Translations under genes and position numbers: made by a program
Shown: in pieces, positions 39,983 through 50,128 of the stretch
Numbering within the stretch: the stretch's first letter is position 1
Layout of the letters: the number at the start of each line of letters is the position of its first letter
Assembly: GCA_902523665.1 (NCBI GenBank)
Contig: CABZAD010000004.1
Coordinates: 1-64,000, forward strand
DNA from: an uncultured Bacteroidota bacterium
GTDB taxonomy: Bacteria > Bacteroidota > Bacteroidia > Flavobacteriales > Flavobacteriaceae
Length of the DNA: 64,000 nt
Reading direction: 5' to 3'
Notes under the pieces: generated by a model
Seen by the model: only the letters and a program-made list of their open reading frames with translations
Databases searched by the model: none
Told to the model about the DNA's origin: nothing

Positions 39983-40959
39983 TGAAATATTTTAATAATA
40001 TTTTAGAGACAATTGGTAACACTCCATTAATTAAATTAAATTCGATTACAGAATCCATTAAATCTGATGTTTTTGTGAAAGTCGAAAGCTTTAACCCAGG
40101 GAATTCAGTAAAAGATCGAATTGCAATTAAAATGATTGAAGATGCAGAAAAAGAAGGAAAATTAAAACAAGGAGTAACTATTGTTGAAGGAACTTCAGGA
40201 AACACTGGAATGGGTCTTGCCCTTGCGGCAATAGTAAAAGGATATGACTTAATATGTGTGTCTAATGATAAGCAGTCAAAAGAAAAATTTGACGTTTTAA
40301 GGGCTATGGGAGCGAAAGTTGTCATATGTCCAAGTAATGTTGAAGCAAGTGATCCAAGATCTTACTATTCAGTTTCAAAAAGAATTTCCGAGGAGATAAA
40401 GAATTCTTGGTATGTAAATCAATATGACAATTTTTCAAATACTGTAGCTCATTATGAATCAACTGGTCCTGAAATATGGGACCAAACAGATGGTAAAATT
40501 GATCATTTCGTAGTTGGTGTTGGGACTGGGGGAACTATTTCTGGTGTTGGAAAATTTCTAAAAGAAAAAAAATCCAGTGTAAAAATCTGGGGAATTGATA
40601 CTTATGGGTCAGTTTTTAAAAAATATCACGAAACTGGAATATTTGATGAAAACGAAATCTTTCCATATTCTACTGAAGGTATAGGGGAAGACATTCTTCC
40701 AGAAAATGTTGATTTTAATGTTATTGATCATTTTGAAAAAGTAACAGATAAAGATGCAGCTTTATATACTAGAAAATTAGCTAGAGAAGAAGGAATATTT
40801 GCTGGTAACTCTTGTGGTGCTGCTATTGCTGGTTTAATACAGTTAAAAGAAAATTTTATAAAGAATCAAGTTGTAGTTGCATTACTCCATGACTCAGGTA
40901 GTAGATATATAGGAAAAATTTATAATGATGACTGGATGAAAGAAAAAGGATTTATTTAA
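39982..40959 (+). CDS. PLP-dependent cystathionine beta-synthase / cysteine synthase family protein
   Basis: 325 residues. The PLP lysine is Lys44 in FNPGNSVKDRIAIKM, and GTSGNTGMGLALAA is the substrate loop; GVGTGGTISGVGKFLKEKK binds the phosphate. The segments VLRAMGAKVVICPSNVEASD, SWYVNQYDNFSNTVAHYEST and STEGIGEDILPENVD resemble the catalytic core of cystathionine beta-synthase more than CysK, although no CBS regulatory domain follows. It may make cystathionine or cysteine; sequence alone does not settle it. It overlaps the permease stop by one base and precedes the GGT gene by 19 bases. Confidence 0.88.
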   Translation: MKYFNNILETIGNTPLIKLNSITESIKSDVFVKVESFNPGNSVKDRIAIKMIEDAEKEGKLKQGVTIVEGTSGNTGMGLALAAIVKGYDLICVSNDKQSKEKFDVLRAMGAKVVICPSNVEASDPRSYYSVSKRISEEIKNSWYVNQYDNFSNTVAHYESTGPEIWDQTDGKIDHFVVGVGTGGTISGVGKFLKEKKSSVKIWGIDTYGSVFKKYHETGIFDENEIFPYSTEGIGEDILPENVDFNVIDHFEKVTDKDAALYTRKLAREEGIFAGNSCGAAIAGLIQLKENFIKNQVVVALLHDSGSRYIGKIYNDDWMKEKGFI

Positions 40960-40978
40960 ATTGTATGAAAATCTAATT

Positions 40979-42664
40979 ATGAAAAAATTACTTTTTTTAT
41001 CAATTATACTTAGTGCGACTAGTTTTTATGGCCAAGATAGGATTACAGGTGAACTTTTTGCAACAAGATCTGAGGTTATAGCTCAAAATGGAATGGTTGC
41101 TACTAGTCACCCGCTAGCAAGTCAAATTGGAATAGATATTCTTAAAGAAGGTGGTAATGCAATTGATGCTGCGATTGCAGCAAATGCTGCCTTAGGTTTA
41201 ATGGAGCCAACAGGAAATGGTATTGGTGGTGATTTATTTGCAATTGTTTGGATAGAGAAAGAGAAAAAGTTGTACGGTTTAAATGCAAGTGGAAGATCCC
41301 CAGAAAATCTTACTCTTGAATATTTTAAAGAAAACAATTTTAAAAGTATACCTGCATACGGACCACTTCCAATAAGTGTTCCTGGTTGTGTTGATGGATG
41401 GTTTGAACTTCATAATAAATTTGGAAAAATTAAAATGAGTAATATTTTAAGTCCAACTATTAAGTATGCTGAGGATGGATTTCCTGTCACCGAGTTAGTG
41501 TCATACTATATGGAAGTTGCTTCAGATAATTTTCAAGATTATCCAAATTTTAAAGAAACCTATTTTATTGATGATTCAACTCCTAATAAGGGTCAGATTT
41601 TTAAAAATCCTGATCTTGCAAATACACTAAGAACTATTATTAAAAATGGAAGAAAAGGATTCTATGAGGGTGAGATTGCGCATACAATTGCTGATTTTGT
41701 TCAAGATCAGGGAGGTTTTCTTTCTTATGATGACCTAAAGAACCATAAATCTGAGTGGATTGAACCGGTATTTACTAATTATCGAGGATACGATGTGTGG
41801 GAGTTACCTCCAAATGGTCAAGGTATAGCAGCTCTTCAAATATTAAATTTATTAGAAGGCTATGATATTAGATCTATGGGTTTTGGTAGTGCAGACCATA
41901 TACATCATTTCGTTGAAGCAAAAAAAATTGCTTTTGCAGATAGAGCAAAATATTATGCTGATATGGACTTTAATGAAATCCCAGTAAATTATTTAATTTC
42001 AAAGGAATATGCAGACATTCGAAGAAAAGAGATTAATTCTAAGAATTCAGCATCAACTGTTTTTCCTGGTAATATTGAGAATGGCGATACTATATACTTA
42101 ACAACAGCTGATAGCGAAGGAAACATGGTATCATTAATTCAAAGTAATTACAGGGGTATGGGATCTGGAATGGTTCCTAATGACCTTGGATTTATGCTCC
42201 AAGATAGGGGTGAGCTTTTCTCTTTGGATGAAAATCATTTCAATGTATATGCCCCAAAGAAAAGACCCTTTCATACAATTATTCCTGCATTTATAACTAA
42301 AGATGGGAACCCATTCATAAGTTTTGGTCTAATGGGTGGAGCTATGCAACCTCAAGGCCATGCTCAAATTGTAATAAATATTATTGACTTTGATATGAAT
42401 CTTCAGGAAGCAGGTGATGCACCAAGGATTAGACACCAATCTAACCAACAACCAACAGGAGGAGAAATGAATAATGGGGGGGAAGTATCATTAGAAAAGG
42501 GATTTGACTATAAACAAATCCGTGAACTAATGAAGAAAGGTCACAAAGTTATATTTGATTTAGGCTCATTTGGGGGGTATCAAGCTATTATGATTGACTA
42601 TATAAACAAAGTTTACTATGGTGCATCCGAGTCACGTAAAGATGGAAGTGCGATTGGTTATTAG
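40979..42664 (+). CDS. ggt: Gamma-glutamyltransferase
   Basis: 561 residues from ATG 40979, giving a clean signal peptide (MKKLLFLSIILSATSFYGQ); ATG-like start 40961 would bury it. The precursor should self-cleave before Thr371 in NGDTIYLTTADSEGNMVSLI, leaving a small subunit of 191 residues, the normal size. GGNAIDAAIAANAALGLMEP and GNGIGGDLFAIVW are family blocks, and GSGMVPNDLGFMLQDRGELF follows the nucleophile. It hydrolyses or transfers gamma-glutamyl groups in the periplasm. Its neighbour makes cysteine or cystathionine, so a thiol-salvage pair is plausible. It converges on the dehydrogenase gene with four bases between. Confidence 0.95.
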   Translation: MKKLLFLSIILSATSFYGQDRITGELFATRSEVIAQNGMVATSHPLASQIGIDILKEGGNAIDAAIAANAALGLMEPTGNGIGGDLFAIVWIEKEKKLYGLNASGRSPENLTLEYFKENNFKSIPAYGPLPISVPGCVDGWFELHNKFGKIKMSNILSPTIKYAEDGFPVTELVSYYMEVASDNFQDYPNFKETYFIDDSTPNKGQIFKNPDLANTLRTIIKNGRKGFYEGEIAHTIADFVQDQGGFLSYDDLKNHKSEWIEPVFTNYRGYDVWELPPNGQGIAALQILNLLEGYDIRSMGFGSADHIHHFVEAKKIAFADRAKYYADMDFNEIPVNYLISKEYADIRRKEINSKNSASTVFPGNIENGDTIYLTTADSEGNMVSLIQSNYRGMGSGMVPNDLGFMLQDRGELFSLDENHFNVYAPKKRPFHTIIPAFITKDGNPFISFGLMGGAMQPQGHAQIVINIIDFDMNLQEAGDAPRIRHQSNQQPTGGEMNNGGEVSLEKGFDYKQIRELMKKGHKVIFDLGSFGGYQAIMIDYINKVYYGASESRKDGSAIGY

Positions 42665-42668
42665 GACT

Positions 42669-44459
42669 CTAAAAACAATATCTGTTTTCTGAAATAATTT
42701 TTTCAGCAATCTTGGTTTTTAATTCAAATATATTTGGATTTTCCCTATACTTAAGTTTACCAGTAATTGAGCTATATATCTCATCTTGAATCTTTAAGTC
42801 AATTATACTATTGACAACATCATTAGATTTCTTTAAAACTATTTGGCATGCTTCGTATATGTATAGTTTAGTCATATTTATTCGGTCAAATTGATCATCA
42901 ACTGAACTTCTATTAATATTTTTAATAGTTCTTTTAAGGGTCGATTCTGATAGATATGCTTCTATTGCTAGATCAGACAAGCTTAGTAATACTTGCTGAT
43001 TTTTTTCAATTTCTGAACCGTATTTTTCAAATGCTTTCCCTAAAAGCAAGAGAAATATTTTTTTAATATTTTCAACAAGTATAATTTCATCATTCAAAAT
43101 ATCACATTTTTCTTCAATTGATAAAGGTTTATTATCTAAAACATCTTGATAAGGTGTCATAATATCTAGACTACCTTTCATTGCTTTTTTTAATAACATA
43201 CCTATTATAAGCATTCTATTTATTTCATTAGTTCCTTCATATATTCTACCAATTCTTGCATCTCTCCATGCACTTTCAATTGGTGCTTCAGCAGAAAATC
43301 CCATTCCACCAAATATTTGAACACCTTCATCAGCACATATCTGCATGTCTTCTGATATAGCAACTTTTAGTATTGAGCACTCAAGTGCAAACTCCTCAAC
43401 TCCTTTTAATTCAGATTCTTGCTTAGTTAAACCACTTGATTCATATTCATTTATCTTAGATTGTATATCACTTGCAGATCTGTAGCATGCTGATTCTCCA
43501 GCATAACATGATGTGGCCATTGATGCCAATTTTTCTTTAATTGCACCAAAGTTGGATATTGGCTGTTTAAATTGAATTCTATTATTAGCATAGTCAACAG
43601 ATAAACTAATCGATCTTCTTTGTGCATCTAAATTTCCTGCTCCAAGTTTTATTCTTCCAACATTTAGTGCATTCATGGCTATTTTAAAGCCACCATTTCG
43701 TTCCCCTAACAAATTTTCAACAGGAACCTTAGTGTCTGAAAAAAACACTTGTCTAGTGGATGAAGAGTGTATACCAAGTTTCTTTTCTTCCTCACCTAAT
43801 TTAATACCATTTTCAGAATCATTTGGAACAATAAATGCTGTTATATTTTTATCATCTTCAATTCTTGCAAATACAATAAACAAGTCTGCAAATCCAGCAT
43901 TAGAAATCCACATTTTTTGACCTGATATTGAATAATGTGAACCATCATCACTTAATACAGCCTTTGTTTTTCCTGAATTTGCATCAGAACCAGCTGTTGG
44001 CTCAGTTAAACAATAAGAACCAAACCATTCACCTGAAGCTAGTTTTGGCAAATATTTGAGCTTCTGCTCCTCATTTCCATATAAATAGATTGGAAGTATA
44101 GCAATGCCTGTATGTGCTCCGTAAGCAGTAGAAACTGACCCAGATATTCCAGAAACATAATCAACAGCAAGCATAGTTGATATAAAATCCATCCCCATTC
44201 CACCATATTTTTCATCAAGAGAAACTCCAAAAATTCCTAATTCACCAATTTTTTTCATAGCTTGAACAGTTAATTTGTAATTTTTCTCTTCATATTTCAT
44301 TTTATCAGGCCATATTTCTCTGTTCATAAAATCAGTTATGGTCTCTTTCATCATCAATTGTTCTGGAGAAAAATCTTCAGGTGTAAAAGTATCACTTGAT
44401 AGTGATTCTCTAAGAAGAAATTCTCCTCCATTAAGCTTTAATTTGTTCTTTACAGACAT
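42669..44459 (-). CDS. Acyl-CoA dehydrogenase with C-terminal extension
   Basis: 596 residues from ATG 44459 (MSVKNKLKLNGGEFLLRESL). A longer frame to 44570 runs into the hairpin and is rejected. FAD-dependent oxidation of acyl-CoA at the alpha-beta bond is indicated by YGGMGMDFISTMLAVDYVSG, SYCLTEPTAGSDANSGKTKA, ISGQKMWISNAGFADLF and the catalytic Glu region IGRIYEGTNEINRMLI (about 400). The last 190 residues form the extra helical domain found in very-long-chain types. Likely a beta-oxidation enzyme; chain-length preference cannot be read. Confidence 0.93.
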   Translation of the reverse strand: MSVKNKLKLNGGEFLLRESLSSDTFTPEDFSPEQLMMKETITDFMNREIWPDKMKYEEKNYKLTVQAMKKIGELGIFGVSLDEKYGGMGMDFISTMLAVDYVSGISGSVSTAYGAHTGIAILPIYLYGNEEQKLKYLPKLASGEWFGSYCLTEPTAGSDANSGKTKAVLSDDGSHYSISGQKMWISNAGFADLFIVFARIEDDKNITAFIVPNDSENGIKLGEEEKKLGIHSSSTRQVFFSDTKVPVENLLGERNGGFKIAMNALNVGRIKLGAGNLDAQRRSISLSVDYANNRIQFKQPISNFGAIKEKLASMATSCYAGESACYRSASDIQSKINEYESSGLTKQESELKGVEEFALECSILKVAISEDMQICADEGVQIFGGMGFSAEAPIESAWRDARIGRIYEGTNEINRMLIIGMLLKKAMKGSLDIMTPYQDVLDNKPLSIEEKCDILNDEIILVENIKKIFLLLLGKAFEKYGSEIEKNQQVLLSLSDLAIEAYLSESTLKRTIKNINRSSVDDQFDRINMTKLYIYEACQIVLKKSNDVVNSIIDLKIQDEIYSSITGKLKYRENPNIFELKTKIAEKIISENRYCF

Positions 44460-44543
44460 ATATTTTACAATTATGTCAAATTTCGTTTTTTTAATATTTA
44501 GACTTTTTAATAACTTAGAAAATTTACAACACTCAAAAAGTAT

Positions 44544-44586
44544 AAAAATACATAAAGTATTAATTATCAATACTTTATGTATTTTT
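44544..44586. terminator. Long AT-only hairpin, probable purL terminator
   Basis: The arms 44544-44559 and 44571-44586 are a perfect 16-bp inverted repeat (ATACATAAAGTA on the left, TACTTTATGTAT on the right, with A5 and T5 outer ends); two more A-T pairs extend the stem to 18 bp around a short loop. On the - strand a T-rich stretch follows, so it can end purL transcription before the acyl-CoA dehydrogenase. The stem has only two G-C pairs. Confidence 0.65.
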
Positions 44587-44616
44587 ACATACTATTTTCA
44601 ATTAAAATAAATTAGT

Positions 44617-47600
44617 TTATTTTTTTTTATTTATAAACCAATTATAACTATTATTGAAAACTTTTATCCATGGTGAGTATTTATCATTTCTATCTTCAGG
44701 ATAAAATGCCCAATTGTGTGGGTGAAGTGATCTTTCAATGTGAGGCATCATAACTAGATGTCTTCCATCATCTGAAACTAGCATTGCAGTATTAAATTTT
44801 GATCCATTTGGATTTGCAGGATAAGATTCATAAGAATATTTAGCTGCTATTGAATATTTATTTTCTGAATAAGGTAAATCAAATTTACCTTCTCCATGAG
44901 CAGACCAGACTCCCAATCTACATCCCTCAAGACCCCTTAACATTATTGACGGAGAGGGAATTATATCTACTGATGAAAAAATACACTCAAATTTGTTTGA
45001 ATCATTATGTTTCATTTTTGGTTTATCAGAATGTTCTTTATTAATTAAACCAAGCTCTATAAATAATTGGCATCCATTACACACTCCTAATGATATTGTG
45101 TCATTTCTTTCAAAAAAACCAGTTATAGCATTTTTTGCCTTATGGTTATGAATAAATGACCCTGCCCACCCTTTTGCTGAACCTAGAACATCTGAATTAG
45201 AAAATCCGCCAACTGCAACAAGTAACTGAATGTCTTTAAGATCTTCTTTTCCAGAAATAATATCTGTCATATGAATATCTTTTACATTAAACCCAGCAAG
45301 AGACATCATATATGCCATTTCTCTTTCCGAGTTACTTCCTTTCTCCCTTATTACCGCTGCATTGACCTTATTTTTGTCAAAATTTGTATCTGTATTTCCA
45401 TTGAAATCATTTGGAAATATGAAATTAAGTGGTTGATTTTTATAATTATTGAATCTTTCAACCCCTTTGTTGTTTTTTGTCTGAATCTTGTCAAAATCTT
45501 TTGATGTAGTGTACCATATATCCCTATAATGAGAAATATTAAACGAAAAGTTTTTTTGAAAATTTTTAACATTTAATAAACCTACACTATTTATTTTTCC
45601 AATTTTATAACAATCAACTCCAATTTTAGAAAAATCATTTTCAAGATTTAATTCTGACTGAATTATAAGTCCGTGATTTTCAGAGAAAAATAATTTTGTA
45701 TTATCATCGCATCCAATTTCAGTTAAATCTATATCCATTCCGATATTAACACAGGAAAAACACATTTCTAGTAAAGTTGTTATCATTCCTCCTGAAGATA
45801 TATCGTGACCAGAATTTATTTTATTTGATTTTATCAAATCTTGAACTAAATTAAAAGCATCTCTAAATTTCTCCGAATTCCTTATTGATGGTGCATCATT
45901 TCCAATTTTATTTTGTGTTTGAGCAAAAGATGACCCTCCAAGTCTGAATTTATCAAAGGATAAATCTATGTAATATATATCTCCAGTTCTTTTATTAAGA
46001 GCAGGATTAACTACTTTTCTAATATCTTGACAATGACCTGAGGCAGAAATTATAACAGTACCTGGAGATTTAATTTTTACATTATCATACTTTTGAACCA
46101 TTGAAAGAGAGTCTTTACCAGTTGGAATATTAATGCCAAGTTCAATTGCAAATTCTGAACATGCATTAACTGCTTTATATAACCTAGAGTCTTCACCTTC
46201 ATTTCCACATGGCCACATCCAATTAGCTGATAATGATATAGATTTAATACCATTTTCGAGAGGTGCCCAAATTATATTAGTCAGGGATTCCCCGATAGAG
46301 TTAATACTTCCAATTGATGGATCTATTAGACCTGAAATAGGTGAGTGACCAATTGATGTTGCTATTCCATTATAGTTATCGTAATCTAAGGATACAACAC
46401 CACAATTAGATAGAGGTAACTGAATTTCACCAACAGTCTGCTGCTGTGCAATTCTTCCAGTTACACATCGATCAACTTTATTAGTAAGCCAGTCTTTACA
46501 AGCTACTGATTCTAGGGATAGTACACTTTCAACATAGTCATAGATTTTTTCAGATTCATACTTTAGTTTAGAAAATTGAGTTTGTTTTGTAATATCAGTA
46601 ATGATTTTTTTTGGAGCATTTCCAAATAAATTATCAATTCCAAGATTGATGATTTCAACGTTATTGTTTCTATCATATACCCTGAATTTATTGTCTGCTG
46701 TAACTTTTCCAACTTTATAAATCGGGGCTCTTTCTCTTTCTGCAATATTCTCTACAATTACATAGTCCTTTTCTCTAATAATAAGCCCAATTCTTTCCTG
46801 AGATTCATTACCTATTAATTCTTTATAAGACAGAGAAGGATCGCCAATTGGTAATGAATCTAAATATATTTCACCTCCAATATCTTCAACTAATTCTGAA
46901 AAACAATTCAAATGTCCTCCTGCTCCATGGTCATGTATAGATACAATTGGGTTTTCATCCATTTCAAACAGTGACCTTATTGTATTTGTAATTCTTTTCT
47001 GCATTTCAGGATTTGATCTTTGTACAGCGTTTAGTTCAATTGTATTATCATAACTCCCAATATCAGTAGAAGAGACTGATGCTCCACCCATACCAATTCT
47101 GTAATTATCACCCCCAAGAAGAACAATGATGTCTCCTTTCTTTGGTTTACCTTTCATTGATTGATTAAGTTCTCCGTATCCTACACCACCAGCTAGCATG
47201 ATAACTTTATCATATGAATGAATCTCATCTCCTTCTTTATGTTCAAATGTAAATAGTGATCCAACTATCAAAGGTTGGCCAAAGCAATTACCAAAATCAG
47301 AGGCACCATTGGATGCCTTTATTAAGATATCTCTAGGTGTTTGATATTTCCAATCTCTTTCTTTAATATTTTTTTCCCAAATCTTTTTACTATTTAATCT
47401 TGAATATGGAGTCATATATACTGCGGATCCAATTAATGGGAGGGAACCAGTACCTCCTGCTGCTCTATCTCTAATTTCACCACCAGAACCAGTAGCTGCT
47501 CCATTATACGGCTCAACAGTTGTTGGAAAATTATGAGTCTCAGCTTTTAAGGAAATTATACCTTCAATTTGTTTAGTAATGAAATAACTAGCTTCATCCC

Positions 47601-48273
47601 CTCTTTTGGGTTGAAACTGTTTAATAATTGGACCATTTATAAATGCAACATTATCAGAATAAGCTGAAACAATAAAATTTTTATTTTTTTTTGAAGTTAA
47701 TTTAATCAAATCAAATAGGCTCTCATTCTTTTCAACACCATCTATAATAAATTTCCCATTAAATATTTTATGTCTACAGTGTTCAGAATTTACTTGAGAA
47801 AATCCATAGACTTCTGAATCTGATAATTTTCTTCCAATTTTTTTTGATAAATTTTCCAAGTATGAAATTTCAAAATCGTCTAAAGCTAATCCTTGTTCAT
47901 TATTATACTCGGATATATTATCAATAAAATATATCTTATCAGGACTACTATTATTTTCAAAAATCTTTTGATTAAGATTTGGATACTCTTCATTTACCAT
48001 TTTATCAAGTTTTTCAGATTTTTTGTGGTATGTAAACTCCTCAATACGATTAATATTTTTTAGTCCCATATTCTTAGTAATCTCTACAGCATTCGTACTC
48101 CAGGGAGAGATCATTATAGACTTAGGTCCTATAAATTTTTCTGAAATTTCTGTTGATTCTAAATAGACTGAGTTGAGAACCCATGATAGTTTTTTAATAT
48201 CTTCGGATGATAATTCTTTTGTAATCTTTACTGCAAAAACTTTTAATTTAGGATTTCCAAAAAATAATATCAT
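44617..48273 (-). CDS. purL: Phosphoribosylformylglycinamidine synthase, single-chain
   Basis: 1218 residues, the large fused form, a little shorter than the 1290-residue E. coli enzyme. It makes FGAM from FGAR using glutamine and ATP, step four of purine synthesis. DSEVYGFSQVNSEHCRHKIF opens the N-terminal catalytic half; LKAETHNFPTTVEPYNGAAT and GGEIRDRAAGGTGSLPLIGS are the substrate loops. The C-terminal glutaminase carries the nucleophile Cys in LGVCNGCQLFIELG (about 1060) and HIERSLHPHNW (about 1176). It ends the - strand run that starts with DUF4199; the AT-only hairpin follows its stop. Confidence 0.97.
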   Translation of the reverse strand: MILFFGNPKLKVFAVKITKELSSEDIKKLSWVLNSVYLESTEISEKFIGPKSIMISPWSTNAVEITKNMGLKNINRIEEFTYHKKSEKLDKMVNEEYPNLNQKIFENNSSPDKIYFIDNISEYNNEQGLALDDFEISYLENLSKKIGRKLSDSEVYGFSQVNSEHCRHKIFNGKFIIDGVEKNESLFDLIKLTSKKNKNFIVSAYSDNVAFINGPIIKQFQPKRGDEASYFITKQIEGIISLKAETHNFPTTVEPYNGAATGSGGEIRDRAAGGTGSLPLIGSAVYMTPYSRLNSKKIWEKNIKERDWKYQTPRDILIKASNGASDFGNCFGQPLIVGSLFTFEHKEGDEIHSYDKVIMLAGGVGYGELNQSMKGKPKKGDIIVLLGGDNYRIGMGGASVSSTDIGSYDNTIELNAVQRSNPEMQKRITNTIRSLFEMDENPIVSIHDHGAGGHLNCFSELVEDIGGEIYLDSLPIGDPSLSYKELIGNESQERIGLIIREKDYVIVENIAERERAPIYKVGKVTADNKFRVYDRNNNVEIINLGIDNLFGNAPKKIITDITKQTQFSKLKYESEKIYDYVESVLSLESVACKDWLTNKVDRCVTGRIAQQQTVGEIQLPLSNCGVVSLDYDNYNGIATSIGHSPISGLIDPSIGSINSIGESLTNIIWAPLENGIKSISLSANWMWPCGNEGEDSRLYKAVNACSEFAIELGINIPTGKDSLSMVQKYDNVKIKSPGTVIISASGHCQDIRKVVNPALNKRTGDIYYIDLSFDKFRLGGSSFAQTQNKIGNDAPSIRNSEKFRDAFNLVQDLIKSNKINSGHDISSGGMITTLLEMCFSCVNIGMDIDLTEIGCDDNTKLFFSENHGLIIQSELNLENDFSKIGVDCYKIGKINSVGLLNVKNFQKNFSFNISHYRDIWYTTSKDFDKIQTKNNKGVERFNNYKNQPLNFIFPNDFNGNTDTNFDKNKVNAAVIREKGSNSEREMAYMMSLAGFNVKDIHMTDIISGKEDLKDIQLLVAVGGFSNSDVLGSAKGWAGSFIHNHKAKNAITGFFERNDTISLGVCNGCQLFIELGLINKEHSDKPKMKHNDSNKFECIFSSVDIIPSPSIMLRGLEGCRLGVWSAHGEGKFDLPYSENKYSIAAKYSYESYPANPNGSKFNTAMLVSDDGRHLVMMPHIERSLHPHNWAFYPEDRNDKYSPWIKVFNNSYNWFINKKK

Positions 48274-48310
48274 TATGGAATATTAAGCTGTAAATTTAAA
48301 AGATTTAGAC

Positions 48311-50128
48311 TTAGATTTGCAGCTCATTCATATTTTTATATGAAGAATTAGAGTTAATAAGTTCTTCATGGGTTCCTTGGGCTATTATTCTACCTTTGTC
48401 GATGAGAATAATTTTATCACATTTTTTGATTGTTGAAAACTTATGAGCAATAATAAGTGAAGTTTTACCTTGCATGAGCTTATTGATAGCATCTTGAACC
48501 TTTTTCTCTGATTTACTATCTAATGATGAAGTTGCCTCGTCCAGTATTAATATTGAGGGACTCTTTAACATTGCTCTTGCTATAGTCAGCCTTTGTTTTT
48601 GCCCACCAGATAATTTGTTACCATAATCACCAATAACTGTTTCATAGCCATTAATTTGCTCTTCTATAAATTCATGAGCATTAGCTTCTTTTGCAGCACT
48701 TATAATATCTTCTTTTTCTGCATCTAAATTTCCAATTTTAATATTATTAAATATATTGTCATTAAAAAGAATAGACTCTTGTGTTACAATAGATATGTTT
48801 TTGTAAAGAGATTCTCTTTTGATATAAGAAATATTTATTCCGTCTATTAATAAGCTTCCTGAATCAGCACTAAAAAAACCATTAAGAATATTAGCTATAG
48901 TAGTTTTACCACTTCCTGACGATCCAACTAGTGCTACACTCTCGCCTTTCTTTATTGTGAATGTTATACCATCTAAAATTTTTGATTCACCATAACTAAA
49001 CTCTAAATCTTGAAAGCTGATTTTATCTTTTAACTCTTCAATCTCTATATTCCTACCCAGATCATTGTTATATCTATCATACTCAATAATTTCGAATACT
49101 CTTTCTGCAGCAGCATTACCTTTCTTAATGCTGTAAAAAGATTTACTTAGATTTTTAGCTGGAGTTAATATATTGTATGCAAGTCCCATAAAAACTATAA
49201 ATGTTGTACCAGAAATAGACTCGCTTAGAAGCACCATTCTCCCTCCAAACCAAAGAAGTACACCTATCACCAAAATTCCCATAAACTCACTGAAAGGACC
49301 TGCTAAATTTTTTCTATTAATTACTTTGTTGGAATACTTGAATAGTAAAAGATTTATTTTATCAAATTTTTTAGAAAAGAAAGACTCCGATAAAAATGAC
49401 TTTATCACTTTTTGGCCGCTAATTGTCTCATCTATTATTGAAAGAAAGTTGCTCTGTTGTTGCTGAACCTCCTTAGAATCTTTTCTTAATTTCTTTCCAA
49501 TTATCGATATAATAAAACCGGAGATAGGAATAAATAATATAACAAAAAGTGTTAGTTCAGAACTAATGGTAAACATTACAATAAGTGTAAATAATATTGT
49601 CAAAGGTTCTCTAACCATTAACTCTAAAATTGATAAATAGGATGTTTGAATCTCAAGAATATCAGCAGTTATCCTTGACATCAAGTCACCTTTTTTCTTA
49701 TTGATAAAATATGGAATTGGCATAGTTAAAACTTTAGAATAAAGATTTTCTCTTAGTTTTTTCAAAAGACCATTTTTTACAAAAGTGATGTTGAACAATG
49801 CCAAATAATTAAAAACATTCTTCATTAGAAAAAAGAAGATAACTATACTGACAACAATAATTAGTGTTGTTGAAATATCTGTTTCTAACTGTTTTGATAT
49901 ATAATAATTAAAATAATTTTCTGCGTATTCTCTGATATTTCCAATACCTGAATAAACAGGTTCCTCGTAAACTTTTTTTGTTTGTTTAAAAAGTACATCT
50001 AGCATAGGAATGAAAGAGACAAATGCTAATGCACTAAAAATTGCATACAGAATATTAAATATAATATTCAGTACTGCAAAGTATGAGTATTCACGACCAT
50101 ATTTTAGAACTCTAGTAAAATAATTCAT
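48311..50128 (-). CDS. MsbA-like ABC exporter (lipid/multidrug type)
   Basis: 605 residues, a half-transporter with six membrane segments (about 15-320) fused to an ATPase (about 350-605). ATPase motifs are Walker A LVGSSGSGKTTIANIL, Q-loop IVTQESILF, signature LSGGQKQRLTIARAML, Walker B SILILDEATSSLDS and the switch His in LIIAHKFSTIKK. Coupling-helix stretch NKKKGDLMSRITADILEI is typical. It likely flips lipid A core or other lipids, as a homodimer. Its start abuts the stop of the glycosyltransferase, suggesting cotranscription; purL follows after 37 bases. Confidence 0.92.
   Translation of the reverse strand: MNYFTRVLKYGREYSYFAVLNIIFNILYAIFSALAFVSFIPMLDVLFKQTKKVYEEPVYSGIGNIREYAENYFNYYISKQLETDISTTLIIVVSIVIFFFLMKNVFNYLALFNITFVKNGLLKKLRENLYSKVLTMPIPYFINKKKGDLMSRITADILEIQTSYLSILELMVREPLTILFTLIVMFTISSELTLFVILFIPISGFIISIIGKKLRKDSKEVQQQQSNFLSIIDETISGQKVIKSFLSESFFSKKFDKINLLLFKYSNKVINRKNLAGPFSEFMGILVIGVLLWFGGRMVLLSESISGTTFIVFMGLAYNILTPAKNLSKSFYSIKKGNAAAERVFEIIEYDRYNNDLGRNIEIEELKDKISFQDLEFSYGESKILDGITFTIKKGESVALVGSSGSGKTTIANILNGFFSADSGSLLIDGINISYIKRESLYKNISIVTQESILFNDNIFNNIKIGNLDAEKEDIISAAKEANAHEFIEEQINGYETVIGDYGNKLSGGQKQRLTIARAMLKSPSILILDEATSSLDSKSEKKVQDAINKLMQGKTSLIIAHKFSTIKKCDKIILIDKGRIIAQGTHEELINSNSSYKNMNELQI

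Noticed and set aside
44460-44570. N-terminal extension of the acyl-CoA dehydrogenase frame
   Set aside because: The extra 37 residues do not fit the family, and the segment runs into the purL-side hairpin; MSVKNKLKL at 44459 is a natural start.
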